This document shows, in pieces, positions 10,708-21,233 of a stretch of DNA of 64,000 bases. The stretch comes from Sphaerulina vaccinii (taxonomy: Eukaryota; Ascomycota; Dothideomycetes; Mycosphaerellales; Mycosphaerellaceae): positions 1,302,001 to 1,366,000 of the forward strand of contig JAKUDP010000007.1 in assembly GCA_022570795.1 (NCBI GenBank). The letters run 5' to 3'. Every line of letters starts with the position of its first letter. Within the stretch, counting starts at the first letter, position 1. The notes under the pieces are model-generated. The model searched no databases, was not told where the DNA came from, and was given only the letters and a program-made list of their open reading frames with translations. A program made the position numbers and the translations under genes.

Positions 10708-11298
10708 GAAAGGCATGATCAACGGGACTGGTTGAGGAATAGATTTGAGTGGTCAGAAGCATACTTTACATCACGCCCCTCACGAGAAGAGGTACTACGC
10801 CACTGAAATGGGTGACAACGTGACTGAACGCGGAGCAGAGACACATTCTTGAGGCGATGAAGAGATCCGAGCGAGACAGACGCCATTGGAGCGCGCATGG
10901 ATATGGAAGTTCTTTGTGTGAAAGAGGCTTGAGGCTGAGTCTACGCTAAATAGTTACAGCGTTTCCACATACCACATCACAACCCGACCTAACACCGATA
11001 TCGCTCAAGTCTCTCGTATTCTGTGGGGCGATCATGAAGACGACAACGTGCAAGACATGATTAGCAGATGTAAGCATACTACTCAACCACATTAATGCGA
11101 GCGAGACCGCTGTAATATGGTTTGATCAGGAATACTCAACGAGGAAGACCGCGCGTCACGACCGTGAACATTGACAGGCTGTAGTACACCTTCAGGTGCC
11201 ATTGGCCGTTGAGATCATATATATCAATCAACAATAATCTTCTCTGCTGGTTCTTGTTAACATCAGCAGTATCGTTGCCTTGAACACTGCACGCGAAG
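10708..11298. other. Intergenic, no gene recognised
   Basis: About 590 bp between tandem genes. Nothing beyond the presumed promoter and leader of the lipase-like gene is evident. Confidence 0.35.
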
Positions 11299-12402
11299 AT
11301 GTTTCCACTTCTTCTCCTTCTCCTGGCAAGCACCACAATAGGCTACCATCTTCCAGGACCGCCTGGCAAGTACAACGTCAGTCTGAGAACCGGAAGTCTC
11401 AACGACTACACTCGCACAGATCCTGAAGCTGGAACACCTCGAGAACTGATGGTATCGATTTTCCAACCAGCGACATGCGCGCATACGAAGTATGTACGCT
11501 ACATGCCCGACAAGACCGCAGAGTACCAAGGACCATTCCTGCAGCAAGTCTTTAACATCTCTGGCCTGACGCCCCTCTTCCTGGAAGCTCGATTACCAGT
11601 ATGTCCAGTGAAAGACACTTGCAGGGGGGATCGTCCAGTCTTGCTCTTCTCTCCTGCCTACAGCATTCCTCGCTTGTACTACAATGTGCTTGCGTCTACC
11701 ATTGCCAGTCATGACTTTACAGTCGTCACGATTGATCATCCTGAGGATGCCAATATCATAACCTACCCAGATGGACATGCAGTCTACTTCAATGGCTCGG
11801 ATAGTCCTACCGACGCAGAATACCTGGAGTTTCAGGATCGTCGAGTCGTAGACATATCTTTCGTGGTCGATCAGCTGAGCAATGCGACTTGCCATGGCTC
11901 AACAATTGAATCTGCGGCCATTTCCAGTCGACCGAGTGGCTGTATTCGGGCATTCTCTCGGCGGCTCATCCGCTCTCAAAGCTGCCAGCCAAGATCCTCG
12001 TCTGCGTGGTGCGAGTAACTGGGATAGAACGATCTTTGGCTCTCCAGAGACCTCCAAGCCAGTACTTCTCATCAGCGAGGCAGGTATCGAGAACATCAGT
12101 CCTACGTGGAACGCAACTTGGCCGCATTTGACAGGGCCGAAACTTTGGATCATGGTTGCGACACATCGCATTATACTTTCTCGGATGTGCCAACGCTGTT
12201 GCAGGCAGCTGGAGAAGATGTAGTGCCGTATGAAGGACTGTTGGACACCATCGCGCCGGCAGAGTTGGTCAGGACTATGGCCTCTTATACAGCGGCTTGG
12301 ATGCGTGGGGTGTTTAGAGGTATGGAAGGAGGGCCGCTGTTGCGAGGAGAGGAGGCAAGAAGGTTTCCTGAGGTGTCGACTGTGCTTCAAAGCGGCTTTT
12401 GA
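11299..12402 (+). pseudogene. Secreted PAF-acetylhydrolase-like lipase with two frameshifts
   Basis: The gene would encode a secreted alpha/beta-hydrolase of the platelet-activating-factor acetylhydrolase type (~368 residues). A signal peptide (MFPLLLLLLASTTIGYHLPG) opens the first frame, which continues through RPVLLFSPAYSIPRLYYN and VVDQLSNATC. The nucleophile elbow VAVFGHSLGGSS then appears in the +1 frame from about 11890, together with NWDRTIFGSPET. The C-terminal part, with the expected catalytic His in TSHYTFSDVPTL, returns to the first frame from about 12145. So one extra base near 11895-11920 and one missing base near 12155-12165 compensate each other. No splice-site pair explains either shift. 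It is a pseudogene, or carries paired assembly errors. Confidence 0.78.
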
Positions 12403-12483
12403 TGTCCAGAAGTGACATGATCATAACGACCTTCGTAGAATACTGACTTCCAAGAGAGTCGCCACTTAGTAGACTCGATGGCC

Positions 12484-13302
12484 TTACACGAGCTCACTGA
12501 GTCGTCCCAGACCCTCTGCTCTGAGCTTTCTCCTCACCTCTGGGTAGATCGGTGTCTCTCTTTCTCCGCTTAGCCACTTTTTCCACGTCTCGCAAACTGC
12601 CCACATGTATTCGAAACCGTGCAGAACATCACAGCCCGTATTCGCGTACCTCAAGTCACGCTGATCACTCACCTCGAAGATACCCACATCAGCGGCCCCC
12701 ACCACTGGAAACCAGTACAGAGGCTGCAACAGCACATTTAGGATCGGCTCGCCCTCTGGACACATTTCAGTCCTGCGCGTAGCCAGACTGTAGCCCACGT
12801 GTGTTTCGTACTCGTCAAAATGCTGCTTGCACCACTACGGACTTGGGTAGTCGCTGTGTCGAAAGCAGATATCCAAATAGTTAACGTAGATATCAGACAT
12901 CTTAATCCAGCGCACGAAGGACTTGAGGTTGCTTTGCATTGCTGATAGCTGCTCGTTCAGATGATAGTCGGGAAAGACACGGAAGTCCTTGCTAGGCTCG
13001 ATGTAGGGAGAGAGGTCGAACTCGATTTTGACCGTGTAGCTCAGCGCTGGGGGTGGAATCGGTAGTGGTGCTGTCTATTGCTTCGTAGGAGTGACCAGAA
13101 AGTGGATGATCTGGGACACCCGAATCTCTTCTTCGAGGAACTCCGCGGCGATGACTGGATCAGCTACTCGCAGTCCTTCCACATTTCCCACGGAGTCATC
13201 GTTCAGATGCATGGTCCACTCATGTGCCATGCATTCTCGGTAGATCTGTTGACGTAGCTCCAGAGGCAGATCGAATATGTTGGTAGGATGGTTTGTCGGC
13301 AT
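12484..13302 (-). pseudogene. F-box/2EXR-like gene with two in-frame amber codons
   Basis: A single reverse frame runs from ATG at 13302 to the stop at 12484 (273 codons) but is broken by TAG at 13075-13077 and TAG at 12835-12837. The N-terminus NIFDLPLELRQQIYRECM is the start of the 2EXR/F-box-like domain common in dothideomycetes. Between and after the stops the same frame still reads as protein, for example FVRWIKMSDIYVNYLDIC and FEYMWAVCETWKKWL. Both stops are amber, as expected from CAG or TGG mutating by C-to-T or G-to-A change, which is how RIP-like or deamination decay would appear. No intron model removes both. The gene converges with the lipase-like pseudogene just downstream, so two decayed genes lie side by side. 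Confidence 0.75.
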
Positions 13303-13878
13303 GTTCGTTATTGTTGTTGAGGGGGTTGGCGGTTGTCCGATGCTGGAAAAGCAGTATCCAGATGTGAAGATGTATTCGTGTTATGAGTCAGCGTTCCACC
13401 TTTTATCTCAATTCACGCTTCCTCGACCACGTGGTGACCAGAGACAGCTACCACAGTAAGGTGCATTGACGCAATCAGAACTCTGGTTGGTAGTGGAAGT
13501 TCTCTCTGCCAGCAATTGGCTTACTTCAATGCCATGAGGTACCATTTGCGAGCCTGGTCAGTGATCGTGTAAAGAGATGAAAGGGGACATCGTAGATTTG
13601 AGTTATTGCGATGCGATCACATTAGTCCAAGGCCCGGCACGCGCTGTCTCAGCGCTCAGTTGCATAGCTCTCGAGCATGAGCCGTACCCTTCAGACCACT
13701 CTCCGTTCGCATGCGCGGAAGTCTGAGCGATACAGCTCCGCTTCGAGCAGCGCAGACGACGCTAAAGAGTGGAGAGGCGGCAACGACCACTCTAGTCTTG
13801 TCAGTCTTCACCCAGATTTCGAATGTATCGAGACGTGGCTCTTGGTCTCCAGCACAGCTTCTTGAATCGCACAACTCA
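13303..13878. other. Intergenic, no gene recognised
   Basis: About 575 bp between two reverse-strand genes. It holds the upstream region of the F-box-like pseudogene and the 3' end of the ankyrin-like gene. No feature was recognised. Confidence 0.35.
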
Positions 13879-16385
13879 TCACTCAACCTCCTCAATGACA
13901 TACTTTCTCTTGGGATGAAACTCCCGCAGCTCGGCTGGCACAGCCAATCCAGCAAGGTCGACCTTCCAGCAGCCTTGAGCACAGCTGCTCGTACCAGTGT
14001 GCTGCAGACTCGGATGCGCAAACACATTATGCGAAGAACCCATTGCATAGCCATCTTGACAATCCGCTACGGCAGCGAAAAAGCTACATTCGAGCCAAGA
14101 ACTCGTCTGTTGGACAGCGCGAGTCGACGCATTAAATGTTTGTGCATGCTTCCAGGCATTGCGGGAGCCGCATCGAAATGGCCATTTCGATTCAGCAGCA
14201 CAGAAGTGGTGAGCTTTGAGCCATGCCCTAGCATCAGTGCAGCCCTGGAAGCTGTTATAACGCTGAGTGGATGCACTTTCGCTGTACGATCGAGGTCGAA
14301 TCCGTATCCTGCGAGCATGCCTTTCACTGAGACGTAGAATTGGTCCAGCATCGTCTTGGGCACAATTTGCAAGCTGCATGAAAGGCTTCCTGCTAGTCGA
14401 CATGTCTGTCAGAGTTGTCTGTCCATGAGCATATGACGATGTCTTGACCCTTTTCCACACGCCCTCGTTGCCCTCGCTGTCGCAGGGACGCCACGCAATG
14501 GTTGAAGGTAATTTATGGGCATTCCAGGCTCCCGGAATGCAGTCCACTGCGTATAGAGTCCGCTCGGTCACGACCACTACTTCGAGATCCCAATCGCCAG
14601 GACTTGGCCCGTAGATGAGCCTGGACAGTCTGGCTTGTTCGTCCATATCGGCCTCGCCATCTCCAGAGTCCTCGTAGAGTATTCCAAATTGCTTCCAGGC
14701 TTTCAACTCCTGTTGACCACAGGCCTCGAGGTCAAGTCCAGCCATCGCTAGCAGGCGTGCCCACCAACGAAGAATCCGAATCCCGTGTAAGGCCAGCATG
14801 CAAGGATATGACGTCCTAGTGAACTCGAACGCCTGGAGTAATGGCGTTGTCACGTCCCATGTAGCCCACCCTGTTCGGTCTTTTGGCTTGACCCAAAAGC
14901 TGCTTGGGTTCAGACCATTGACTATAGCCGCCGCACCCAGTCGCATCCATTGCATCATATCAGGGCTGGGATCCAGTGCCGGGAGTCTTTCAAGCTTCTG
15001 TCCAATGTAGTGCAGAATACTCAGACCGTCTTCATCGCGGAGTGTCACAAGCCTTGGATCTGATTCTGATAGACCGGAAAGTCGTAAGAAGTCGAGAACA
15101 GACAGCGTTTTGTTCCCTACAGCAAGTGAGAACCTCTCCATATCTGAGTATTGACCAAGATCAGTGAGCAGAGTTGACCGTACTACGTCTAGACTTTCGG
15201 TACGACCACAACTATTAAGCCAGCCCCGGTCCTGCAAGTCGGCATCAAAGTCCGGATGGTTGAGGATGAGTCTATAAAGGGCACTGCTATCGCTCGTCTC
15301 TGCCGTTACGTAGTCACATATCCACCTATAAAGCACGGCAATAAGGATTGAGGCTTGATCGGGATAAGTCGTACTGTCAAGAAGCAGTTCGCAAACCTCC
15401 AGCTGGTGATACATAGCTGCACACTGCATTTTGTCAGTCACACCATACGCACGATGCTTGCACTTGCCTCTATCAAAGTCCGTGGATAGCAAACCCAGAA
15501 GCCACGTGGCATGCGTGCCCAGACGTCACCAGCAAGAGCATCTAATGGATTCGCCTGTCCAGAGTCCAGTAAGTGACGGATGGCACCAATATCGCCGACT
15601 CTGCAGTAGTGGAATATGAGCGCATTATAGGGCACTATGTTGTAGGCCGTCAAAGTCATACACCATCCGCTTAGTGACCGTGTCAAGGCCAGGTCCCAGA
15701 CTCGATTGCAGAACCATGTAGGTAGATGTGCGCGGAGCTTGTACATGCTGCGTGTCCGTTGTCGTGGACGTCGGGCATAAGGTTGACTGCCTTTTCGGTC
15801 AATAGCGGAATCTCCTCTCGAGGCAACTTTCGCAGGACTGTCTTCTGGCTTCGGCGTAGTGGTAGAAGCCTGGAGGAATAATTGAGCAACTAACGCGTCC
15901 AGCATTTCATTCTTCGCCCCTAAGAGAGAACAGAGTGCCCGATCGCGACGTTGCTGCTCCTTATCAATGTAAAGCCGATGTGCTAGTGCGAGAGCACTTT
16001 TCGATCTCTCCATGTTGTTCACGAGTTCCACAATGTCTTGTTGCTTCAATGCTGCATATAACTTGCCACCAACTCTTTCATGGCGAAGCATGGATCGCTC
16101 GATATTGGTGATCACGTTTTGTACCTCCTTGACATCTTCTCCGCATTCTTGAACACAACGGAGGAGAAGCTCATCCTCGAGGTTCGTAGTATCATATAGT
16201 GCCAGATTGTCCAGCAGTGACTTCATGATTTCGAGTGTCGAAGCTAGCCTTTCCATCTGCCTGGGCGCATTCTTGCCGCTCCTGTATATCCTTCTGAGCT
16301 TTACCGCACTGTCCCCAAGCTGTATGGCTAGAGACGCCAGACCAGCTCCACCCGCCACGACTCCGAGCACTTCGAGACCAGACAT
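13879..16385 (-). CDS. STAND-type N-terminal domain plus ankyrin-like protein (no NTPase)
   Basis: Exon 15468-16385 and exon 13879-15423 give about 820 residues. The first ~100 residues (VLGVVAGGAGLASLAIQLGD, then VKLRRIYRSG) match the fungal N-terminal domain found in front of STAND/NLR-like receptors. A helical region follows, then ankyrin-like repeats (NALIFHYCRVGDIGAIRHLL; ECAAMYHQLEVCELLLDS). The C-terminal ~350 residues form a Trp/Cys-rich region (SSWLECSFFAAVADCQDGY, QGCWKVDLAGL) seen in similar fungal proteins. No P-loop NTPase is present, so it is not a complete NLR. The 44-nt intron (15424-15467) has a GC donor (GCAAGT) and TGCAG acceptor. Removing it in phase 0 rebuilds the ankyrin motif exactly at the junction. 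A role in self/non-self or stress signalling is only an inference. Confidence 0.75.
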
Positions 16386-16643
16386 CGCGGTTGGAAGTTT
16401 GGTGAAGCAGCAGGGTGCACGATGGGCTTGTGGAGAAGGAGGTTGATGTCAGTTGATGCTGGAAGGCGCGGACGATCCACGTCAGCTCAGCTGCACTGCT
16501 GTGCGACCATTTGCTTCGATATCGGCCAATCGTTTCGAAATTCGTGCATATGTGGAGACCTTTGAGCATGCCGCAGCATCGCTAAGTGTCAGCTACTCTC
16601 GTGATATGTCGTATCATCGCAGTATCCATCGAGTCGTGTCCAG

Positions 16644-18175
16644 CTATGCTGCAAACACGAATCTCGGACTCTCATCACCAAGAGCAACAACCTCCTCCTC
16701 ACTCAGTCCTTGCATAACTCGATCTCTCTTTCCAGCTGCGCGACTTCTGTTCTCCTGCTTGAAGTACACATACATCATGCCATAGAGAACAGCACCCAAC
16801 GCGACAAGCGACATTGTAACAGCATGTCCTCTCAAGTATCTCGGACCTTCACCAGACGGATACAAGAAGGGCGCCATGATACCAGAGCAATTTCCGATCG
16901 TAAGCTGGAGTCCAGTCGCAGTTGTGCGCTTTCCGTATCTTGGATTGTTCGAAGGTAGCCAGGCCAGCGGTATCCCAACAGCGACGTATAGCCCCATGGC
17001 GACCAGAAAGCAACCGGCGAAGTGTACGCCGGAGCTAGCGTCTGACATGAGCATAGCGTAGCCCACCACAGCGATCAAGCTGAAGAGTATGACGACAGGT
17101 CCTCTCGATTGTCTCCAGTCGCTGTACCGAGCTGCTGCCATATAGCTGATTGCGCCGAGCGCATAGCAAGGTATAGTCAAGACCTGTACAATTGCCCTCG
17201 AGCTGTCCGGTCGTATGCCCAGAATGATCGTAGGCAAGAAAGTGCTATAGCCATATAACATGGTGTCAACACCGAACTGCCCGGCAGAGAAACTCCAGAT
17301 CTTCCAGTCTTTGAGTCCTTTCCTGACATCTTGCCACTCGAACACATCATATTGTCCCGTCTGCGCAGCTCTTCTCGCCAGAATCATAGCCTTCTCTTCT
17401 TCGTTCAGGTAGTACGCCGTTTCAGGCTCATCGGCTAGAGTCCACCAACATGCAAAGCCCAAGACAATGGTAGGTAGCCCTTCCAGTATCAGGATCCATC
17501 TCCAGCCGGATTGCCCAGCTACGCCGTCCATGAACCCGATTCCATAGGCAAGTAGACCTCCACAGGCTCCGGCTAGAGCAGCACTTACGAATAAGTACCC
17601 AATTCTTAGAGCTAGTTCGTGTTTCGTGTAGAAGAATGTCAAATATATCGCGCAGCCTGGAAACAGGCCACCTTCCACGAGTCCGAGGAGTAAACGGCAC
17701 ACGATCAGGCCAGCATAGCTTTGCACTATACCTGTTAGAGTCGCGATAATACCCCAGGACACTGTGATGAAAGCTATCCACCTCGAAGGACGGACATAGC
17801 CTTTCAGGATGAGGTTCGAAGGCAATTCGGCGAGGACGTAGGTGACGAAGAGAATTGAGACGGCGGTTTGGAATTGCGAGGAGCTGAGATTGAGGTCGCG
17901 TTCGAGGTTGTAGAGACGTGCGTTTCCGATGTTGACGCTATAGAACTTGAAGCTTAGAAATCTCTCGATGTAGCTGTTCCTGAAGACTTGGATGCTTACC
18001 GGTCCAGGAATGACAGCAGGTATAGCAGCATAACCACGGGTATAATATGTAGGTCTAGCTTGCGGACTAGCTTCTTCTCTTTGGCGCGATCAATGGCTAT
18101 CGCGGCCCCTTCGCCGGTGGTCATATACGTCTTGGGATCCATCGTGGTCGTCTCGAAGGGCTGCTTTTGAGTCAT
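16644..18175 (-). CDS. MFS transporter, anion:cation symporter (allantoate/nicotinate permease-like)
   Basis: Exons 18000-18175 and 16644-17937 (62-nt GTAAGC..TATAG intron, phase 2) give about 489 residues with around 12 membrane segments. The loop after the first helix reads YLLSFLDRVNIGNARLYNLE, the hallmark of the fungal anion:cation symporter (Dal5/Tna1-like) branch. Further family marks are RLLLGLVEGGLFPGC, GQSGWRWILILEGLPT and LSEEEVVALGDESPRFVF at the C-terminus. Substrates in this branch are carboxylated compounds such as allantoate, nicotinate or pantothenate; which one applies cannot be told. The start MTQKQPFETTTMDPK is the only ATG in frame giving a complete first helix. The gene looks intact. 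Confidence 0.88.
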
Positions 18176-19361
18176 GATGGAGTCAGGTCTTGTTGTTGTC
18201 GTTACATTGTGCTGCAGTTGCTGCGAGTTATGTACCTGGTATAGGAAAAGAGCACAAGAAAAGCCAAGAGTGGTGTATGTCGTGCAATCATGTAAACCTA
18301 CCTATTCTCGTGCTCTCTATAGCTGTATCTATCTGCCAAGTGATAACGTGAAGGTGGTGGTGTCGAAGCGAAGAAAGTCCAGTAGAAAGACAGGAAGCGA
18401 GGTCGAAAAGTGGAGATCACCGGTCTTGGCGCGTCAATGTTGTTCTTGCCTTGTCGGAATACACACACAACTCCATCTACCAATCAGTGGTCTGTTCCAT
18501 CAGGAAGAAGCAGACGGCGACACGATCATCTTGATCGAGGAGTTGCGCCATGGACCCTCGCGTCAGAAACCGGGACTGGAACTACGACGAAGACACATCC
18601 TCTCAAGCTCTCCAGGACGAGACATATGAATCGTGGAAGCCAGCCAGACCTGCCTCACGAATATTGTATTGCGATGGTAGCTCTCTTACGACAGTGCATG
18701 TTGTGCTGCTGCTGCTCAGTCTGGCTTGGTGCACGGTCGATTGTCGGTTTCGATTTGCGTGTCGAGCTGTCAGCCCACACGACGAGACCTTTAGTGCTGC
18801 TCTGGAGTTCTGACAGGGCGAAAACAGGAGGAAAGCGATAGCTGTACATCGTTTGGAGTAGCCGAGCGATGCTGTCCTACCGTGTGCGACAGACAGGTCT
18901 GGATCGCGCCAAGGTTCAGCCATAACATGCATACACACTATCTTGGACAGCTCTCCGAGCTTCACACAGCCTTACGCTCATGTCAACTCTGGCTGACCTT
19001 TGCACGGTCAGCCATCAATCGCCAGAGTGATAACATGGTACAATCAGGTCTTCATGGCATGTGTGGAGAGCTGGGAGAGAGTAAGTTTTCGATATCCTGC
19101 GTATGAACAACTGACATGGAATTGCACTGCAGCATAGCGGCTCCGAAAACATGCAAGCCACTCGGTGCTATCACATGGTGTCGCTTGTAGAGGCGTGAAT
19201 ACATACGCCACCAAGGCAATGAGGACCGAGACGAGCATATGCATGCCCACACGAAGGCTTTGGGATTTTGCTGTCATGGCACATACATTCCGCCAGATGC
19301 TTCCCGCGCTAAGTAGAGAATCATCGCAAAGCTCTAATATTTCGATCCAGGGCTCTAAGCC
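18176..19361. other. Long divergent intergenic region
   Basis: About 1.2 kb between the MFS gene and the DUF3176 gene. One ATG frame at 18550-18813 (87 codons, starting MDPRVRNRDWNYDEDTSS, with a hydrophobic stretch) looks mildly protein-like. It has no recognised family and competes with a longer overlapping frame, so I do not call it. Confidence 0.35.
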
Positions 19362-21233
19362 ATGTCTGATCAGATACACCACCTACTCGGGGACCGCGGT
19401 CGATCATTGGGCACTCCAGCTGTCGAGACGAGATACAGCAACTATGTGGAGCTCAATTCGCGGGAGCCCAGCATCGCAGGTCATCGTACGAAGAACAAGG
19501 TCTCATGGGAGACGACCATCTGGAGACTTGGTCCACTCCTCGGCCTTGTGGCCCTGCTGTTGTCCGTAGGATGCATGGTCGGCTCTCTGTGGGTGCTCAA
19601 GAAATCCAACAACCGCCCGGTCGCGGAATGGCAGGACCTGGTCTGGCCTAAGAAACTGCCTGCGGTATGGCTATCCACTTCCACTGTTGCCACAAACACT
19701 CTGATACGACTCGCCTTGGGATCAGCACTGCCTGTGGCCTGGTGGCGATATGCCATGAAAGGTTCAACGCTGGCCTTCTTGCATACGCAATGGGCGGACG
19801 GGACGAGCTTATATCAAGCATTGAAGTCAGTCCAAAATAGACGTAACCTGGGACTAGTGGCAGTTGCGAGTATTGCTACGGCTCTAGTAGCTGTCTCGGG
19901 ACCGATACTGCAATTGGGATCCTCGATCCAACCAGTCATACCGCAGGACCCGGCGTATTTCGATATCGCCATTGCGCCTGAGCTTCCACGCGGGTGGGCA
20001 GGCAATGTGTCCATTGATGGAACCTTTTGGGCGAAATGGAGAATCAACCAGGCCATCAACGACTTCCTCACCGGTTCGACGATGTACGTCAAGCAGTCCT
20101 CATATTGTGCGGGAAATTGCCAAGTCACAGTGCAAGGTCCTGGGCTTAAGAAAGACTGCGCGATTGTCAATCAAAGCTACGTATCGAATAATGTTACCAC
20201 CTTGCCTTACTTCGAGAAGGGCGAGTATCTGCTCTTTGCTGTAAGGCCGCTCTCGTACATCAATCAGACTGCTCATCCGTCGCTCTGGCTTGGTCCGAAG
20301 AATCTAGCGGAACTTCCAGACCTTCCGACGCTTGACCTCGACCGCGAGGCTGCTGCCGTCGTGACTGTCGTTGCAGACCACCACGACGGATATTCTCCTA
20401 CAGTAGCTGTGAGGCAATGCTGGCTTCGATCCGCGATCATGGAGTATGAAGTTATGGTTGCAAACGATAGTGCAGTCACATTTGCCACGGTACCGACAGA
20501 TCCACCTTTTATTGCACTTGCCAACAACACCGTGGGCATCAACGAGCAAGAAGGCAAATATGCCAGTGTTGTCAGGATCCTGATGGAGAGCGCCATGGGT
20601 GTTCTCAAAACAGATCGGCATCGAGACAGAGACGGTACCCACAACGTGAACAATCTCAACGCGTTCGGCATGACGCATATCGAGATCGTTGATCGTGATG
20701 AAATCAAGGCCATCGACCCTCTGGACGACGTCATGGCCTCATATAACGAGATCATGTTCCGAGCTGGTCTCAACGTGGCAGCGGATTACCGAGATGTTGA
20801 GGATGCTCTTGCTCCTGCAGAAATGGACACAAACCCGCAGCTTGACCTGTCAATGAAGAAGACCGTGACCGGAACACGTGTTGATGAAGTGCCAACATTC
20901 GTATCCAATTGGCACTGGTGGGCTGTTGCATCGAGTTTCCAACTTCTTGCAATTCTAACGATTCTGCCGCTGTTCTGGGACTACTGGCGAATGGGTCGAG
21001 ATATGTCGCTCAGTCCAATTGAGATTGCGAGAGCTTTCCAGGCACCACTTCTTGAGGACCTCAACTCCAATGCCGACTGCGATGCTATCGAGGAGAAGTT
21101 GAGAGAGGGCAAGGTCAGGTACGGTGTATTGTCTACGATAAGCAAAGGTGAAGTGGCCGGGAATCATGGCATGCTGGGCTTCGATTCCAAGGTGAATGTG
21201 ACCAAGCCCAGGAATCGTCAAGAATTCATATGA
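19362..21233 (+). CDS. DUF3176 family membrane protein
   Basis: This single exon encodes 623 residues with the layout of the fungal DUF3176 family. A short cytosolic N-terminus leads to a hydrophobic helix (LGPLLGLVALLLSVGCMVG) and the WPKKLPAVWLSTSTVATNTL segment. A LALGSALPVAWWRYAM stretch and another helix (LVAVASIATALVAVSGPIL) follow. Next comes a long extracytoplasmic domain rich in N-glycosylation sequons and Cys, then a final helix (WWAVASSFQLLAILTILPLF). The C-terminal tail has SPIEIARAFQAPLLEDLNSN and a KVRYGVLS motif. The function of the family is not known. It sits in the plasma or an endomembrane with the glycosylated loop outside. No frame problem was seen. Confidence 0.82.
   Translation: MSDQIHHLLGDRGRSLGTPAVETRYSNYVELNSREPSIAGHRTKNKVSWETTIWRLGPLLGLVALLLSVGCMVGSLWVLKKSNNRPVAEWQDLVWPKKLPAVWLSTSTVATNTLIRLALGSALPVAWWRYAMKGSTLAFLHTQWADGTSLYQALKSVQNRRNLGLVAVASIATALVAVSGPILQLGSSIQPVIPQDPAYFDIAIAPELPRGWAGNVSIDGTFWAKWRINQAINDFLTGSTMYVKQSSYCAGNCQVTVQGPGLKKDCAIVNQSYVSNNVTTLPYFEKGEYLLFAVRPLSYINQTAHPSLWLGPKNLAELPDLPTLDLDREAAAVVTVVADHHDGYSPTVAVRQCWLRSAIMEYEVMVANDSAVTFATVPTDPPFIALANNTVGINEQEGKYASVVRILMESAMGVLKTDRHRDRDGTHNVNNLNAFGMTHIEIVDRDEIKAIDPLDDVMASYNEIMFRAGLNVAADYRDVEDALAPAEMDTNPQLDLSMKKTVTGTRVDEVPTFVSNWHWWAVASSFQLLAILTILPLFWDYWRMGRDMSLSPIEIARAFQAPLLEDLNSNADCDAIEEKLREGKVRYGVLSTISKGEVAGNHGMLGFDSKVNVTKPRNRQEFI

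Noticed and set aside
13711..14337. 208-codon forward frame
   Set aside because: Antisense to the 3' exon of the ankyrin-like gene, with no family resemblance.
14067..14372. Alternative reverse frame inside the ankyrin-like gene (GMLAGYGFDLDRTAKVHPLS)
   Set aside because: It overlaps the C-terminal coding region, whose own frame continues without a stop and carries the conserved-looking SSWLECSFFAAVADCQDGY segment.
18550..18813. 87-codon ATG frame upstream of the DUF3176 gene
   Set aside because: It has a plausible N-terminus but no family, no partner exon and a competing overlapping frame.
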